64,000 nucleotides of DNA, taken from contig JAANDG010000222.1 of the NCBI GenBank assembly GCA_036852015.1, positions 124,001-188,000 on the forward strand. The letters are read 5' to 3'. This DNA comes from Pelodera strongyloides (Eukaryota > Nematoda > Chromadorea > Rhabditida > Rhabditidae). The position numbers and the translations under genes are program-made. This document shows, one piece after another, positions 1-10,978 of the stretch. Position 1 is the stretch's first letter; each line of letters begins with the position of its first letter. Under the pieces are notes generated by a model that did not search any database, was not told the DNA's origin, and saw only the letters and a program-made list of their open reading frames with translations.

Positions 1-154
1 CAAGAGCCAGTTCTGACGGCGAAAACTAAAACTTCAATCATATTTAGTACAGCACCAAATAAAGAAAACTTCATGACAACAAACTAGTACCAGGGTCTTG
101 CGCGCTCTTATGAATAGACCTTACAATTGATAACAATTTAATCTTATTTTCAAG

Positions 155-2690
155 GTATAACCACTGTGCTCACGATGACAACCATCTCCACGGGAGTCAG
201 GCAATCATTGCCCAGAATCAGCTATGTGAAGAGTATTGATATTTATCTGGTAAGCCAGCTAAATTTTCGATAATATCTACCAATATCAGCCCAAAATAAA
301 CCCTGTGCTGAGGCATTTTTTTTTATATTTTTTTCTTCGAAAAAAAAACGCATACATAGGTTCCTTTGGGTTTTGTCGTTATATGAGATGTTCTTTTTGA
401 GTTTGAGTTCCTCTTTTCATGTAAGTATTCCCAATGTGTGAAACACTGCCTATCAAAACCGCCTATGGAACTTCAGTCTTGATACTATTATTGTGAACCA
501 TTTAGTTATTTTTCATATGGACATATATTTTTAGGTGATGTGTTTCGTATTTGTATTCGCAGCTCTACTCGAGTACGCCGCAGTGAACTACAGCTACTGG
601 GGACGGAGGCAGAGAAAGTCAGATTTCTTAATTAATTTTGATTTGGGAAGGGAAGTTAAGTCATTTGCATGTCCATATCAAAGGTGTATATGCAAATGAC
701 TATGCAAATGACCTGTCTACCGTACCTTTAGTAGGAAAGCTCACCGGAAACACGTCCCCAGGGTGAAGCTGAATGATATTTAGTTTGTATATATTGTAAT
801 AAACACCCTATATATATGCATTATGATCAAATAATAAATATAGGTTTATATCGGTGGACCTGACCCTTTAAAACAAAATGAGTCGTGCCTGCGGTACTAT
901 CTTTATGGACTGCCTCTCGTACTTTATTTAAATTACTAAAGGGTCATTGTAGTATACAAGCTGAATTTGAACGTAAACGTTATTAGCTGAGCCTTTAGTC
1001 GTAAAATTGTTTATATAAAGAGTTATTGATATTCGCAGTACATAATCAAAAGGCCCAAGACGGCAATGCGTCTAAAAACTTTCAATACTGTCAAAGGGGT
1101 CACTACATGTTTCATATTTCTAGTAGAAAGTAAATAAATAAATGTTGTTTAGTTCTCGTGCTTCGGCGCGCAGTGCTGACGAAGGCTGGCCACTAAACGG
1201 CGAGATGAAAGGGGGAGAGAATGAAGAAGCCGAATGGTCATTGAGCAGGCAATTTGCACAGGTTACCATACTTCCAATCGATAAAATTTCTTATATTACG
1301 TTAGTTAGTGGCCGAAACGAGACTGATGAGAAGACTAGATACATCGTAGCGTTTCTTGGACCAGCCTGGGCTCTGATAAAAACACATGCCTATGAAAACG
1401 TATAAAACTATTTATTTATTGTAAAAATAGGCGCCAGGTGTGTTTTTAATTGCTTGACCAAATTGAATTACTTATTTGCTTGATCAAATTAATAATTACC
1501 CAATTTTCTAGATTTCAATGGATCTCTCTGGTGAAGATGGTGGAAGAGCGACGAAACTGAAAGAAAATAACGGAACGAATTATAGAGACAAGGAAAGGAG
1601 TAAAGACATGGAGGTGGGTGAATCTGGGTTAAAAACCCACATGCGGGGCGGCGGACCCAAGTTAGCGCTCATTTTTGTTTTGACGCAATCAGTCTTCCCT
1701 GGTTTGACCTCAGTCATTATGAACCTCACTTTGATAATATTCTGTGCTTCTAGGGTGGTCGACCTCCAAGTCCTCTAGCTTCTCTGTGCCCTCTCGATAT
1801 GAGAGTGACAACAATTGGAGAGAGTCCAGAGTATCCGAGATGCTCACAGACAACCACTTTTGGAACACTAACAGCAATACAGGCAAAACGACCGGAGAAG
1901 GGGTGAGGTCCATGGATTTGCGTACTTTTCTTGAGGAGCTTTCAAGCGGAACACACTCACGCACACACATATACACACACGCACACACACACACTTACAC
2001 ACACATGCACGCACACATACACACACACACACACTCGCGACAACTTGAGTATGCGCACAGAGACATACTACAAGTACTCACACACAAAGAGACACACCGA
2101 CACACTTGATCATATTCACACTTTATGATAAATGTTGTCCAACAAAATTCAAATTTCCAGGAAAGTCCGACGGCGATTAAACGCCACTGGGCGGGAGCGT
2201 TCGAGTGGTTTGAAGAGTTCAGTGCACAGAACTATGAAAAGGGTGCGTTCGGCCATGCCCTCGATCAGAGTTCGTGACGTCAATTTAATCGATCGATATT
2301 CGAGAATCGTCTTTCCCGCGTCGTTCGTACTCTTCAAGTGAGTCCTTTGGTATACCGCTTTTTTAAAGTTCATCCACTGGTGTGCCAGAGGTGAGCCACA
2401 GGTGGGCGAACCATTTTTTCGTGTTTGTGGCGCACATGTGGCGCACCGTGAGCGCATGGTCGGTGAATTTTGGTCTACGAGGGCGCACTTCTTTGCGGCC
2501 ACATCTAAAAGTTTACGTTGATATGATTTCGGTCAATAGGTCTCTGCTACAATTCTTTAAGGACTCTAGACCACCCACGAAGTTCGAACATCGTCGGTGG
2601 TCTGAACATCATAAGTGGTTTTGGATCGTTAAATACAATAATTGTATTTTCAGCATATTCTACTGGGGATTCTACACAATGTTGCAATAA
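155..2690 (+). CDS. Cys-loop ligand-gated anion channel, C-terminal part (GABA-A/glycine receptor-like), 5' end outside window
   Basis: Pentameric plasma-membrane receptor subunit; the visible part starts in the pore helix. Exons by phase-checked splice sites: 155-249, 535-617, 1153-1261, 1512-1613, 1754-1902, 2161-2337, 2654-2690 (stop TAA). Exon 1 encodes the M2 pore segment beginning [10 protein letters not shown] and the M2-M3 loop (SYVKSIDIY). Exon 2 encodes M3 ([17 protein letters not shown]). Exons 3-5 encode a long, charged and serine-rich M3-M4 cytoplasmic loop with no family signature. Exons 6-7 encode M4, with the diagnostic [10 protein letters not shown] and a short extracellular end [10 protein letters not shown]. 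The TTVLT pore is typical of anion-selective members, and M3 reads most like GABA-A beta-type subunits. The ligand cannot be inferred because the extracellular domain lies upstream. All seven exon phases agree, so I am confident in the model. Confidence 0.9.
675..871. mobile_element. Partial copy of the AAAGGGACAGG palindromic MITE
   Basis: This is the 3' half of the element that is complete at 42979-43376. Shared words include TTTGTATATATTGTAATAAA, AATATAGGTTTA and the end GGACCTGACCCTTTAA, plus the internal AGGTGTATATGCAAAT. It lies in the intron between receptor exons 2 and 3. The left half is missing or too diverged to see. Confidence 0.7.
1951..2036. repeat. (CA)n microsatellite in a receptor intron
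   Basis: About 85 bp of interrupted CA/CACACT dinucleotide repeat between receptor exons 5 and 6. Open frames through it are low-complexity Thr-His runs, not genes. Confidence 0.9.
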
Positions 2691-3018
2691 CTGAAGAAAA
2701 AATCTTTCATGATTGGTTACTTCATTTATTTTGTGAATTTTTTTCTTTTTTTTTTGAAATATGTTCAAAAAAAATTCTTGTATTGCTCACAATGAAGCCA
2801 CTTTCCCCCAAATCAGTACTTTTCAATTTACAATCATCGTGCATAATTATGTGCCTTGTGTACGTTTTTTTTTTTGAAAAAAAAACCTGCATTATGTATC
2901 ATTTGAGAATAATGAAACTAACTAATAGTCAGTCAGAAGTATGAGCAATAGAGAACTTATTCACTTATTTACCAACGTCGCTATCCAGTAACTTGCTTAA
3001 TTTTTTTCTCTTTCTCTT

Positions 3019-3184
3019 TTAAAGCCAAGTACCGGCCTGTTTTTGAAACACGTTGTGGGCAACTGATGCTAAGTTGCTCGAATTTATCTCGATTTTTTAT
3101 TCTAATTTATGTTAATTTGCATAAGCTACATACGAATACTGGTCTGCTCGACGTGTTTCAAACACCGGCCGGTTTTCTTTTTAA
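3019..3184. mobile_element. MITE, GCGGTATA family, diverged copy
   Basis: Inverted ends: the left side reads TTTTAAAGCC then ACCGGCCTGTTTTTGAAACACG, while the right side reads ACGTGTTTCAAACACCGGCCGG then TTTTAA. The interior carries AATTTGCATAA, shared by the other copies at 5297, 9675 and 62751. Confidence 0.65.
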
Positions 3185-4308
3185 TTTTCTCGACTTTTTA
3201 TTGCGAAACATTCCCAAATTTGTATTTGTTGCTGTACGTACTCCTCCCCTGTCAGATGGATATGTGCGATTCGTTCACTTAGAACTTTCATGATTACCTT
3301 ATACCCTATACCTATACTATACTACCGATAGAGGATAGATGTAGAGTGCATGGTTGCTCACAATCAGAACATTTTGCGCCTAGAAAGCACATTTTCGCAA
3401 AAACACATGGTGCGCTGCACGGCGAGACCCTGGCTTGACAACTGAACAAACAATCGAACGAAAGGTTGCTCAGTGAAGTCGCGAGGGCCTGGCGGCAGGC
3501 TGGCGCATCCGCGGCACGCACCATCAAATTTTCATATTGTAGATTTCGCCCCCTTATTTAATGTTTCCACCACGATAGAAAGATAGAGCAAGAAGCATGG
3601 TACTTCATGAGCTTTTTTATTTTCAAAACTTTTCATCGCACAATGCGGGCCATTTATGAATATATTATATTATAAATATTATATATCTGGTATAAGAATA
3701 AAAGTATTGCCGTTGAATATATATTTATATGTATTATGTATAGTTTTACCATTTTCCTCTCTATTTAACATCATATGTTTGCTTATAAAAAAAATAGACA
3801 AAGACTTTTGAAAAGCACAGTTTATTGATTCCACCATAATAATATTTGATCCACGCACCCACCAACGCATGTAACAATAAATGAATAAATAATAAAATTA
3901 TTTACGAAGAAATTAGAAAATTAACTACGAAGCGAAGAGCATAATACTTGGTTAATTTTTTTTCATTTCAAGCGTGAAACCATGAAACAATATCGAAAAC
4001 TAAAAGAGTCATGGAATATTTCATTATTTTTTATTGATTACAATAGTCAACTTTAGGCGGCAATGCTCGCTTTCATCTGTCTTATGAAGTTGTGTGCGCC
4101 AGTTATGCGCCAGTTATCCGCGAACTCCGCGCAACATGAGCCGCTTGTCATGGCGGTAGCTGAAGACAGCGCCGCGCACAGGTTGTTCAGCATCGTAAGT
4201 GCACAAGCAAGTCTTCATATATGATAAACGGGGCTGACGCTGGATGCATAGAGGAGTGGAGAAGGGGAAGCATTGTTGACACACCTAGAATGGTGGGAAA
4301 CATTTATA

Positions 4309-4372
4309 ATGTGGTATAGTGGATAAGAGCGCTGTCTCACACCCACGCAACCCGAGTTCGGATCCTGTTATA
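4309..4372 (+). repeat. tRNA-like (SINE head?) segment
   Basis: Contains an A-box-like TATAGTGGATAAGAGC and a B-box-like GAGTTCGGATCC at tRNA spacing, around an anticodon-like CTCACAC. The T-stem does not pair well and I could not close an acceptor stem, so it looks like a tRNA-derived retroposon head or tRNA pseudogene rather than a working tRNA. Confidence 0.3.
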
Positions 4373-4692
4373 TTGAGATTTTGTTTATGAGGTTCAAATC
4401 TATCAGTTATAGGGCATAGACTATGTATTTTAGCTGGTGAAATACTGGTCATTTTTAAGGGTGCACGCGCAGTCACGAAAAAAAAGATAAGCAGACAAAA
4501 AAAAGTATCTACCTTTGTGCAAGTCGGTGCTCTTAGTAAACGTGTATTGTCCAGTTCAGCCAGGAAACTGTCAGGATCACAACGACGTTCTCTGGAAGAT
4601 CGATATTGAGAGAGTGAAAAAATCAATATTACATTTTTGTTGTAGTTTGTAGTTTTTAGTTTATTAGTCTCAAAATATTTCCTCAAATTTGC

Positions 4693-7231
4693 TTACAATT
4701 CAGATGAGGAAAGTCGGTTATCCACTTCGTCAGAATCGATCAAGTACATGTCGTCATTTCCATTTCGTGCTGAAAGTGAAAAGTTAAAAAATGACCGAAT
4801 TTTCTAAATTGCCTACTGTATCTATATTTCCAGTGCATGCCAACCTAGTGCTAGTACGATCTGCAAACCACCATATACATGAACATTGAACATAACAATA
4901 TTTTATTTAGTTTTTTTTTTTTGACGTGCAAGCATTCTATTTTTTTACTGTATTTTGATTGTACTCTCTTATTTATAGTTCAAGGAATGTTGGGCTTGTA
5001 ATCTCAGCAAAGAAAACGAGGTATGCCGAGCTCAACACAACTTATGTTCTATTATAATTCTGAATAAGAATAAAATACGAACCTGATCGGAGACTCCTCA
5101 AAAATCTACTCGGTGCTTCAAGTCTCGGCATCCGCTCCGGCAAATATCTGGCTAAAATGTTTTATTTTATTTTTTATTATATTTTATTATATTTAAATAT
5201 TATATTTCATTTTACAATATTTTACTTGAGAACGATATATATATATATATATTCATTAGGGTACTGCTCACCACACTGGCCTTGCCTCCGATTACAAGCG
5301 ATATGATTACCGGTTTTTGAAACTTATTTTGGACAACTACATTCTCATATGTTGAATGCAAATTAATAGTCAGACTAATAATCGCGCGGAAGTCGCGCAG
5401 CAATTTGCATACACTACCTCGGAATACGTTTCAAACGTTTAAAAACCGGAAATCATACGGCTTTAAACTTTAATAATAAACAGGCTTATGCTTACACTTA
5501 GTCTTAACATTCATATGTATGTGAGAGTGCTCTTACCACTTGTACGTAATAAATGATTTACTGTATTTAATAAATATTTATATTAAGAACAAGATCACTT
5601 ACAATGTGAATCTCTCTTGATATTTTCGCATAACGAATCCCAATCATTTTCAATGAGCGAAAGTGAAGTTTGCAAAAGAGCGAAGTAAATACCCAACGTT
5701 GGCAACCACATGATAGAAGGAGGTGCTGAAACAGCATAATATATTATTCTGTTATCATCTCTAATTTGCAGGTAATCATAAAATGAACAGAAGATAATAT
5801 AGTTGTTTCAAATCCAGTAGAGCGCCTCGCAGCAGTTTTTGTATTTTCTCACTAAATATTCATCAAACTATTAGAAGATAAGAAGTTGAACTGTATATGA
5901 AGCCTTGATTCTACAATGAAAATATACATGGACTAAACTAAACTCATATCATAGTAAGAAAGTCAGTAGGCTAAAATGTGTATGCTTGGAAGTGGCCCAC
6001 CACTATGCTTATATACAAAATGTTTTTTTCTTAGTAATTTAATACCGATGCATATGTCACACTACTAAATTTACGAATAGTAAATGTGTGGGAATTATAA
6101 TATGTAATATGATATTAATATATGTTGACTACATCTATGCAATGTGGGCCGTTATGTTATATATCCGCAATTTACGTTGGTTCATTGGTGTGGGTCGTGG
6201 GTCTGCACGAAAAATTTCAATCTGATACACCACATTACTGCACTATATTTGAGCTGGTTTGCTAAGAATAGAAAAAAAAGGAAACTATTTTGGGATGGTC
6301 AACCATTTTCAAAGAATATTTATAAAAACTATTTATAGTTTAGACTGAAAGAGCATTTTTCCAGAAAAAAAAGTTCATTCTAGAGTAAAATTCCAATACG
6401 GTTAGCCGAAATTTGCCAAAGGAAACTGCATACATATAAATCGACGATGTGCATTTTGGTTTTTATTGATTATAAATTATAACTATTAATAGCTTATGAA
6501 GCGTTGCTTTTGTAGGGATTTAGTTGGTCAATAAAAAATATACCACTCATATGTTGGGTACCTACAATCTACAATTGCGAGGGTGTGTGTGTTACGCACT
6601 CTAGCGGAATATGTCGTGGTATAAGGTATAATAATAATCATAATACAGCTCGGAACGCCATGCGGAAGCACCTCCAACAAAACAACGTGTTGTATAATTG
6701 TGACCCATAATTGGTAAAGAATCTATGGAATTTCTAATTAGCCTCCAGTCATTTTCTGCATAAAGGATAATTGGCTTGATTCGGCTTTTGAAGGATATTA
6801 CTTTTATTTTGACTTTTGTTTAACTTTTCATTTCACTCACTTATATATGAATACAAGTTGAACACGTCAAGAAAGTTTGTTTTGTGAAAGTTATTAAAGG
6901 GATGGGACGTCCGATTCGTGAACGAACAGGGAAAAAACTCATAGGGGTATTTCTGAAACATTACTGTAGAAATCACATAACATCCAAAACCGCAGTGTTA
7001 TCCCCCAGTCGGGCTACCTAGTACACCGTCTTTGGTTTGTTGTTTATATGTGCACATAACCACAAAACAGTGATGGAAATACACGTGAGAGGACATAAGC
7101 ACATAAGCAATTGTTGTTTTAGAAGTACCTTTTTAGGATGACTTGAGCAATTTCCTCACAAGTTTTGCGTGTTTTATGTTTTCCATAATTTAATATCACA
7201 TCTCCTGTCGTTTCATCCCATTGTTCTTCTG
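4693..7231 (-). CDS. Unrecognised protein, 3' exons of a minus-strand gene
   Basis: I do not recognise this gene. Phase-consistent exons in transcription order: 7129-7231, a weaker 6855-6952, 5603-5725, 5083-5151 and 4693-4769 (stop TAA). Each has a T-rich acceptor ending CAG or TAG and a GT donor. The 7129 exon is hydrophilic (NYGKHKTRKTCEEIAQVILK). The 5603 exon starts with a hydrophobic stretch (SIMWLPTLGIYFALLQTS) that could span a membrane. The 5083 exon is basic and arginine-rich (RFLRSLR), and the last exon is acidic (DDMYLIDSDE) and ends SSSEL. The overall look is a membrane-anchored protein with a short charged cytoplasmic tail, which is an inference only. Upstream exons were not found. 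The exon at 6855-6952 is accepted only because its two phases join its neighbours. Confidence 0.5.
5297..5467. mobile_element. MITE, GCGGTATA family, diverged copy in an intron
   Basis: Inverted ends: the left is GATTACCGGTTTTTGAAAC and the right is CGTTTCAAACGTTTAAAAACCGG followed by GGCTTTAA. The interior has AATTTGCATACA. It sits between two exons of the unrecognised minus-strand gene. Confidence 0.65.
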
Positions 7232-8079
7232 CTGAATCATACAAATATATTGAATGATTTATTTAAACAGAAAGCAACATATAAATTGATGATTGATAAA
7301 AGATAAATTGTGACTAAACCAATACCAACCAATTACCGAATGTTCACTTTACACCGTAAGATCAGGAGGGCCAAATGGCGTAACTTTGGCGTTTTTGGAA
7401 GTGTGCCGAAGGAAGGTGCGAGCCGAACACAGGAAAAGTGTGCCATATGGAATTGTATGCCTTTAGCGCGCGTTGCCTTGAACCTGCAGGGCTACTGGCG
7501 AATTTTCGCGTTGTTGTCCCAGGAATTCAGCAAGGTTCCTGCAAGCCTTTCATACCGTTATGATAGAGAGTTTCTGAAATAGCAGGCGCACTTTATTTCA
7601 TCGCACATGTAATGCGTAGTTATGTTATGAATAGTTTCGCGCACCTCTGGCGTATCGGCCGCACACCACAGGCGAAGTGCCTAACTGGCCTTGTTCAATT
7701 AAGTGCGGCGCGCGAAGTTTCATGTTGTTGCGTGCTAAAATGGTGTCGCACCCCTACTGTCACTAGACTCTGACATTGTAAATTTAAAGAATTCCTTTGT
7801 TGTCTATCCGAACGTTCTCCAAGAAAATTACTGTTTTCAGATGTTCTGTTTTCAGAAATTCAGATTTTCCCAGAGTTACTATACTGTGTACGTGCACAAT
7901 GTACTACACTATTGTATTATTCTCCCTTCTGTGTACGTCCTTCAAAGGCCAAAGAAAGGTTTATTTGAAACGATTTTTAAAGGGTTGTTTGAACTCTGAG
8001 TGGTTCACTGCTCTATTTCAATCTGCCAGTTTCAATCACTCATGTAGTCCCCTCATCTGTCCCGCCTTTCTCCATTTCT

Positions 8080-8193
8080 TCCTTTCTCTCTCTCTTCTCT
8101 CTCTCTCTGTCCCTCTCTCTCTCTCTCCCTCTCTGTCTCTGTCTCTATCTTTCTCTATCTCTATCTCTCTCTGTCTCTATCCCTCTTTCTCTG
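8080..8193. repeat. CT-rich microsatellite
   Basis: Interrupted (CT)n with CTCTGTCT variants; the long Ser/Leu frame across it is an artefact of the repeat. Confidence 0.85.
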
Positions 8194-8431
8194 CCAATCG
8201 TTACTCAACATCTCCCTTTTCTCAAAACCCAAAAAAAACTTCCCTTTCCCGAATTATCTTATTCCCGTCTGTGAAACTTCCTCGTTGTAGGACATCCCCT
8301 TTTCGAAAGTCACATCTACACGTTTGTTTGTCGGCACGTTACACTGATGTGTGTACATATGTTTATAACATAGCACACTGGATTGCAACGATTTCTTAAA
8401 ATTATGCCAAACTTGAGTCTTCGATTGACCA

Positions 8432-8555
8432 GAGGCCGTATTCACCAACACGCAGGGAGCCCTCGCTGACCTCCCCAGGGAGCTAAAGAGTGCGAGCGTA
8501 GCAGAGATTCAGAGCGCCTAGCGAGAGCTCCCTGCGTGTTGGTGAATACGGCCTC
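8432..8555. mobile_element. MITE, GAGGCCGTATTCACC family
   Basis: 124-bp palindrome. The left end GAGGCCGTATTCACCAACAC is the inverted complement of the right end GTGTTGGTGAATACGGCCTC, and the arms continue through GCAGGGAGC / GCTCCCTGC. A second copy is at 27069-27208. Confidence 0.85.
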
Positions 8556-9674
8556 AGGCTTGTTCTTGTGCATATTTTTTTTTTCAAAATTTCAGGCTGA
8601 GCCACGAAGTTTACGATATAAGTCACGGGTTTAGGATATAAGAATCTTTTCTAAAAGTTAACATGTTTATAGTACTAAATTGTGAATTTACGGACTATGA
8701 TTTTGGCTCTTTGATTTATTTGCGGGAATTGAATTTGCCCTCAAGGCCCTATATACTACAAAAAAACTCATAATCCACTTTGTATTTCGCGGCTGCGTCT
8801 TTTGGATTAGAAACCCGGAAGCGTACTTTATTGTACTCATTTACTTTTTGCATGCGCATAATTCATCGCTGGTTTAATTCTGATTATGTTGAACTTCTGG
8901 TACAGCCTTAGTCATAGACATTTTGCACCTAGTTTTAAAAACATAGTTTCTCACTTCTCTAGCACACGAAGAGAGTGTGGTGGTACGAAAAAATGAGCGC
9001 GGCGCCATTTCGGCTAATTTTGTTAAACGCAGCCCGGCGGTTTGACTGCACCGCACATGCTAATCCGTTCGCAAGGAAAACACCGTTACCGCAGGACTTA
9101 TGGGTAACTTATAACCACGTACGGTTCGAATATTTCATTACTTTTTTTTAGCAGTTACGCCAAAACTAATTGAAATATCTCTCTCTATCACACTATCTTT
9201 CCTTTATATCTCAATTTCTCTCTCTCTCGTCAGTTCTCTCCACACACAAACATTTCACGTAACCGCTGAAATGAAACGTGAATTTCTCGTGCTTTACGCA
9301 CGTTTTCCTCACGTAGAACAATCTTCTCTGTTTTTGATATCATTTTCAGTATCATATTAGGTTTTCTTGGACGGCTGACTTGATTTTGGGGCAATATTAC
9401 TTGTAAATAATTTTGAAAGGAAAGTGCGAATGAGACCCAAAAGATGACTTTTGACGGATTCCGGATCCGGAAGACTTTTGATAGATTCCGGATCTCGAAC
9501 CCCTGGGGAAAACAAGTTCCAGTAAAACCCAGCACAGCCTTTTTACCATAGGCACCCACTGGCCTTATTCGGATATCGTCACTTCCTTTGTGTTGCATCA
9601 TCAGAATATGTGGAAATAGGCTTTGAATTTAGTTCGCATGTGCCTAGACTAGTCTGCACATTTTATTTTATTTT

Positions 9675-9817
9675 TTAAAGCGGTATAACAGCCGGTTTGT
9701 AAAACGTAAAATGTACCCTGTATTCCTATGCGGTGCGATTTTTATTCAACTATAGTCATTTGCATACAACAAATTCAGTGGTGGAAGCCACGTTTTAAAA
9801 TCGGTTGTTATTTCGCT
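9675..9817. mobile_element. MITE, GCGGTATA family
   Basis: The left end TTTAAAGCGGTATAACAGCC is mirrored by a right end CGTTTTAAAATCGGTTGTTA. The interior has CATTTGCATAC. About 143 bp. Confidence 0.75.
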
Positions 9818-9967
9818 TGAACTTCACATAGCCTCCCCTGCTCCTCAAAAAATGTAAACACAAATGCTCGCATAGCTTTCCATTATCATTCAACTCCCTC
9901 ATCCTCTGGGATTATTTCCCATACGATGGGACGAGGTCTATCTTGTTCCTCCTTCAATCCTTCTTTT

Positions 9968-10078
9968 TTTCTTTCTTTTGCTCTTCCTCCCCCTTCTCTC
10001 TCCCTCTCTCTCTCTCTCTCTCTCCCTCCCCTTCTCTCTCTCGTCCACTCTCCTCTCTTCCTCTCTCTCCCTCTTTCT
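9968..10078. repeat. CT-rich microsatellite
   Basis: Interrupted (CT)n tract; overlapping Ser/Leu/Pro and Arg/Glu frames on both strands follow from the repeat and are not genes. Confidence 0.85.
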
Positions 10079-10978
10079 CCAAAGGGCCCAGGAACGGGTC
10101 TGCCGCCTCACTTGTGTCCCAGCCAGCGGGAGAAATCTCCCCCGGCAAAGTTATTTACTTGCCCGCCTAACAAAGTTTCCCTGATCGATTTTCTACTTGT
10201 AATGGCTTTTCTTACAGTTTGTGGCAATTGGATTATTAGGACATTAGGGCAATTTACTGTGATGGAAAGTTTTCATCGTATAGTATTTTATTTGTTTTTA
10301 GTTTCTAATTTCTATCATTGTCGAAATCAATTTTCGGTTTAAAATGTTCACTAGTTATCTGTGTCAATTACGAAGTTGATTGTTTGTTTTATTTGGCTGC
10401 CTTTTTACCATTCACAGGAAAATAACTGCCTTTTTGCCATTATAAAAATAAACAAACTTATTTTGTTCCCACAGAATATGTCTTCGTCTACATTACTAAA
10501 TCCCGTTTGATTAATTTCTCTTTTCCATGTATTGTTCTGATTCACAGTCCCTTTGAAATATACAATCAGACAACTTTTGGAGTATTTTAGAAAACTTGTT
10601 ATTGCATGTCGACGCACCGGAGTCTTACATTGATACAGATCTACCCTGTGCCTAGTGGTTCTCCCTGAGATGCCTCCTTGGGCGTCTCAGGGAGTAACTG
10701 TTAAGGAATAACTGTTAAGGACTTGGGCCAATTATGTGCGGCCCACCCTTTTGGGGCTCCATCAGAACGTCCCATGCCCGTCTGTATTGCATCATCATCT
10801 GACTACAGCCCTAATGTCTTTCAAGCTCTCTACTTGGAATCATTTATTAATATTTTCATTGTTTAAAATTAATAAATTACTTTTTTTCTACAATTATCTC
10901 GTTTTTTGGTCTCAATGATTATCATTACGTATTGCATAATTACCCAATTATCCTCCTAGGTAATACAACAAGAGAACA

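Larger units (their letters stand above)
2691..4692. other. Intergenic: one MITE, a tRNA-like stretch, otherwise nothing recognised
   Basis: This lies between the 3' end of the receptor gene (+) and the 3' end of the unrecognised minus-strand gene, so the two are convergent. It holds a GCGGTATA-family MITE (3019-3184), GC-rich patches rich in GCGC words (about 3380-3520 and 4085-4180) and a degenerate tRNA-like segment. I see no exon with supportable splice sites. Confidence 0.6.
7232..10978. other. Gene-poor stretch upstream of aldolase
   Basis: It holds two MITEs (8432-8555, 9675-9817), two CT-rich microsatellites, GC-word-rich patches near 7360-7740, and a short perfect hairpin around 10662-10695 (arms CTCCCTGAGA / TCTCAGGGAG). 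Several open frames exist but are low-complexity or lack splice and codon support. The aldolase promoter should lie at the right end; I see no convincing core-promoter motif. Confidence 0.55.

Noticed and set aside
1744..2128. Thr-His-rich frames at the CA repeat
   Set aside because: Microsatellite artefacts in an intron; part of the first frame overlaps receptor exon 5 in another phase.
4309..4372. Functional tRNA gene
   Set aside because: A- and B-box words are present but the T-stem and acceptor stem do not pair; kept only as a tRNA-like repeat.
9230..9601. Minus-strand frame of 123 codons
   Set aside because: Contains a duplicated GATTCCGGATC-type word and no family features, splice sites or coding bias.
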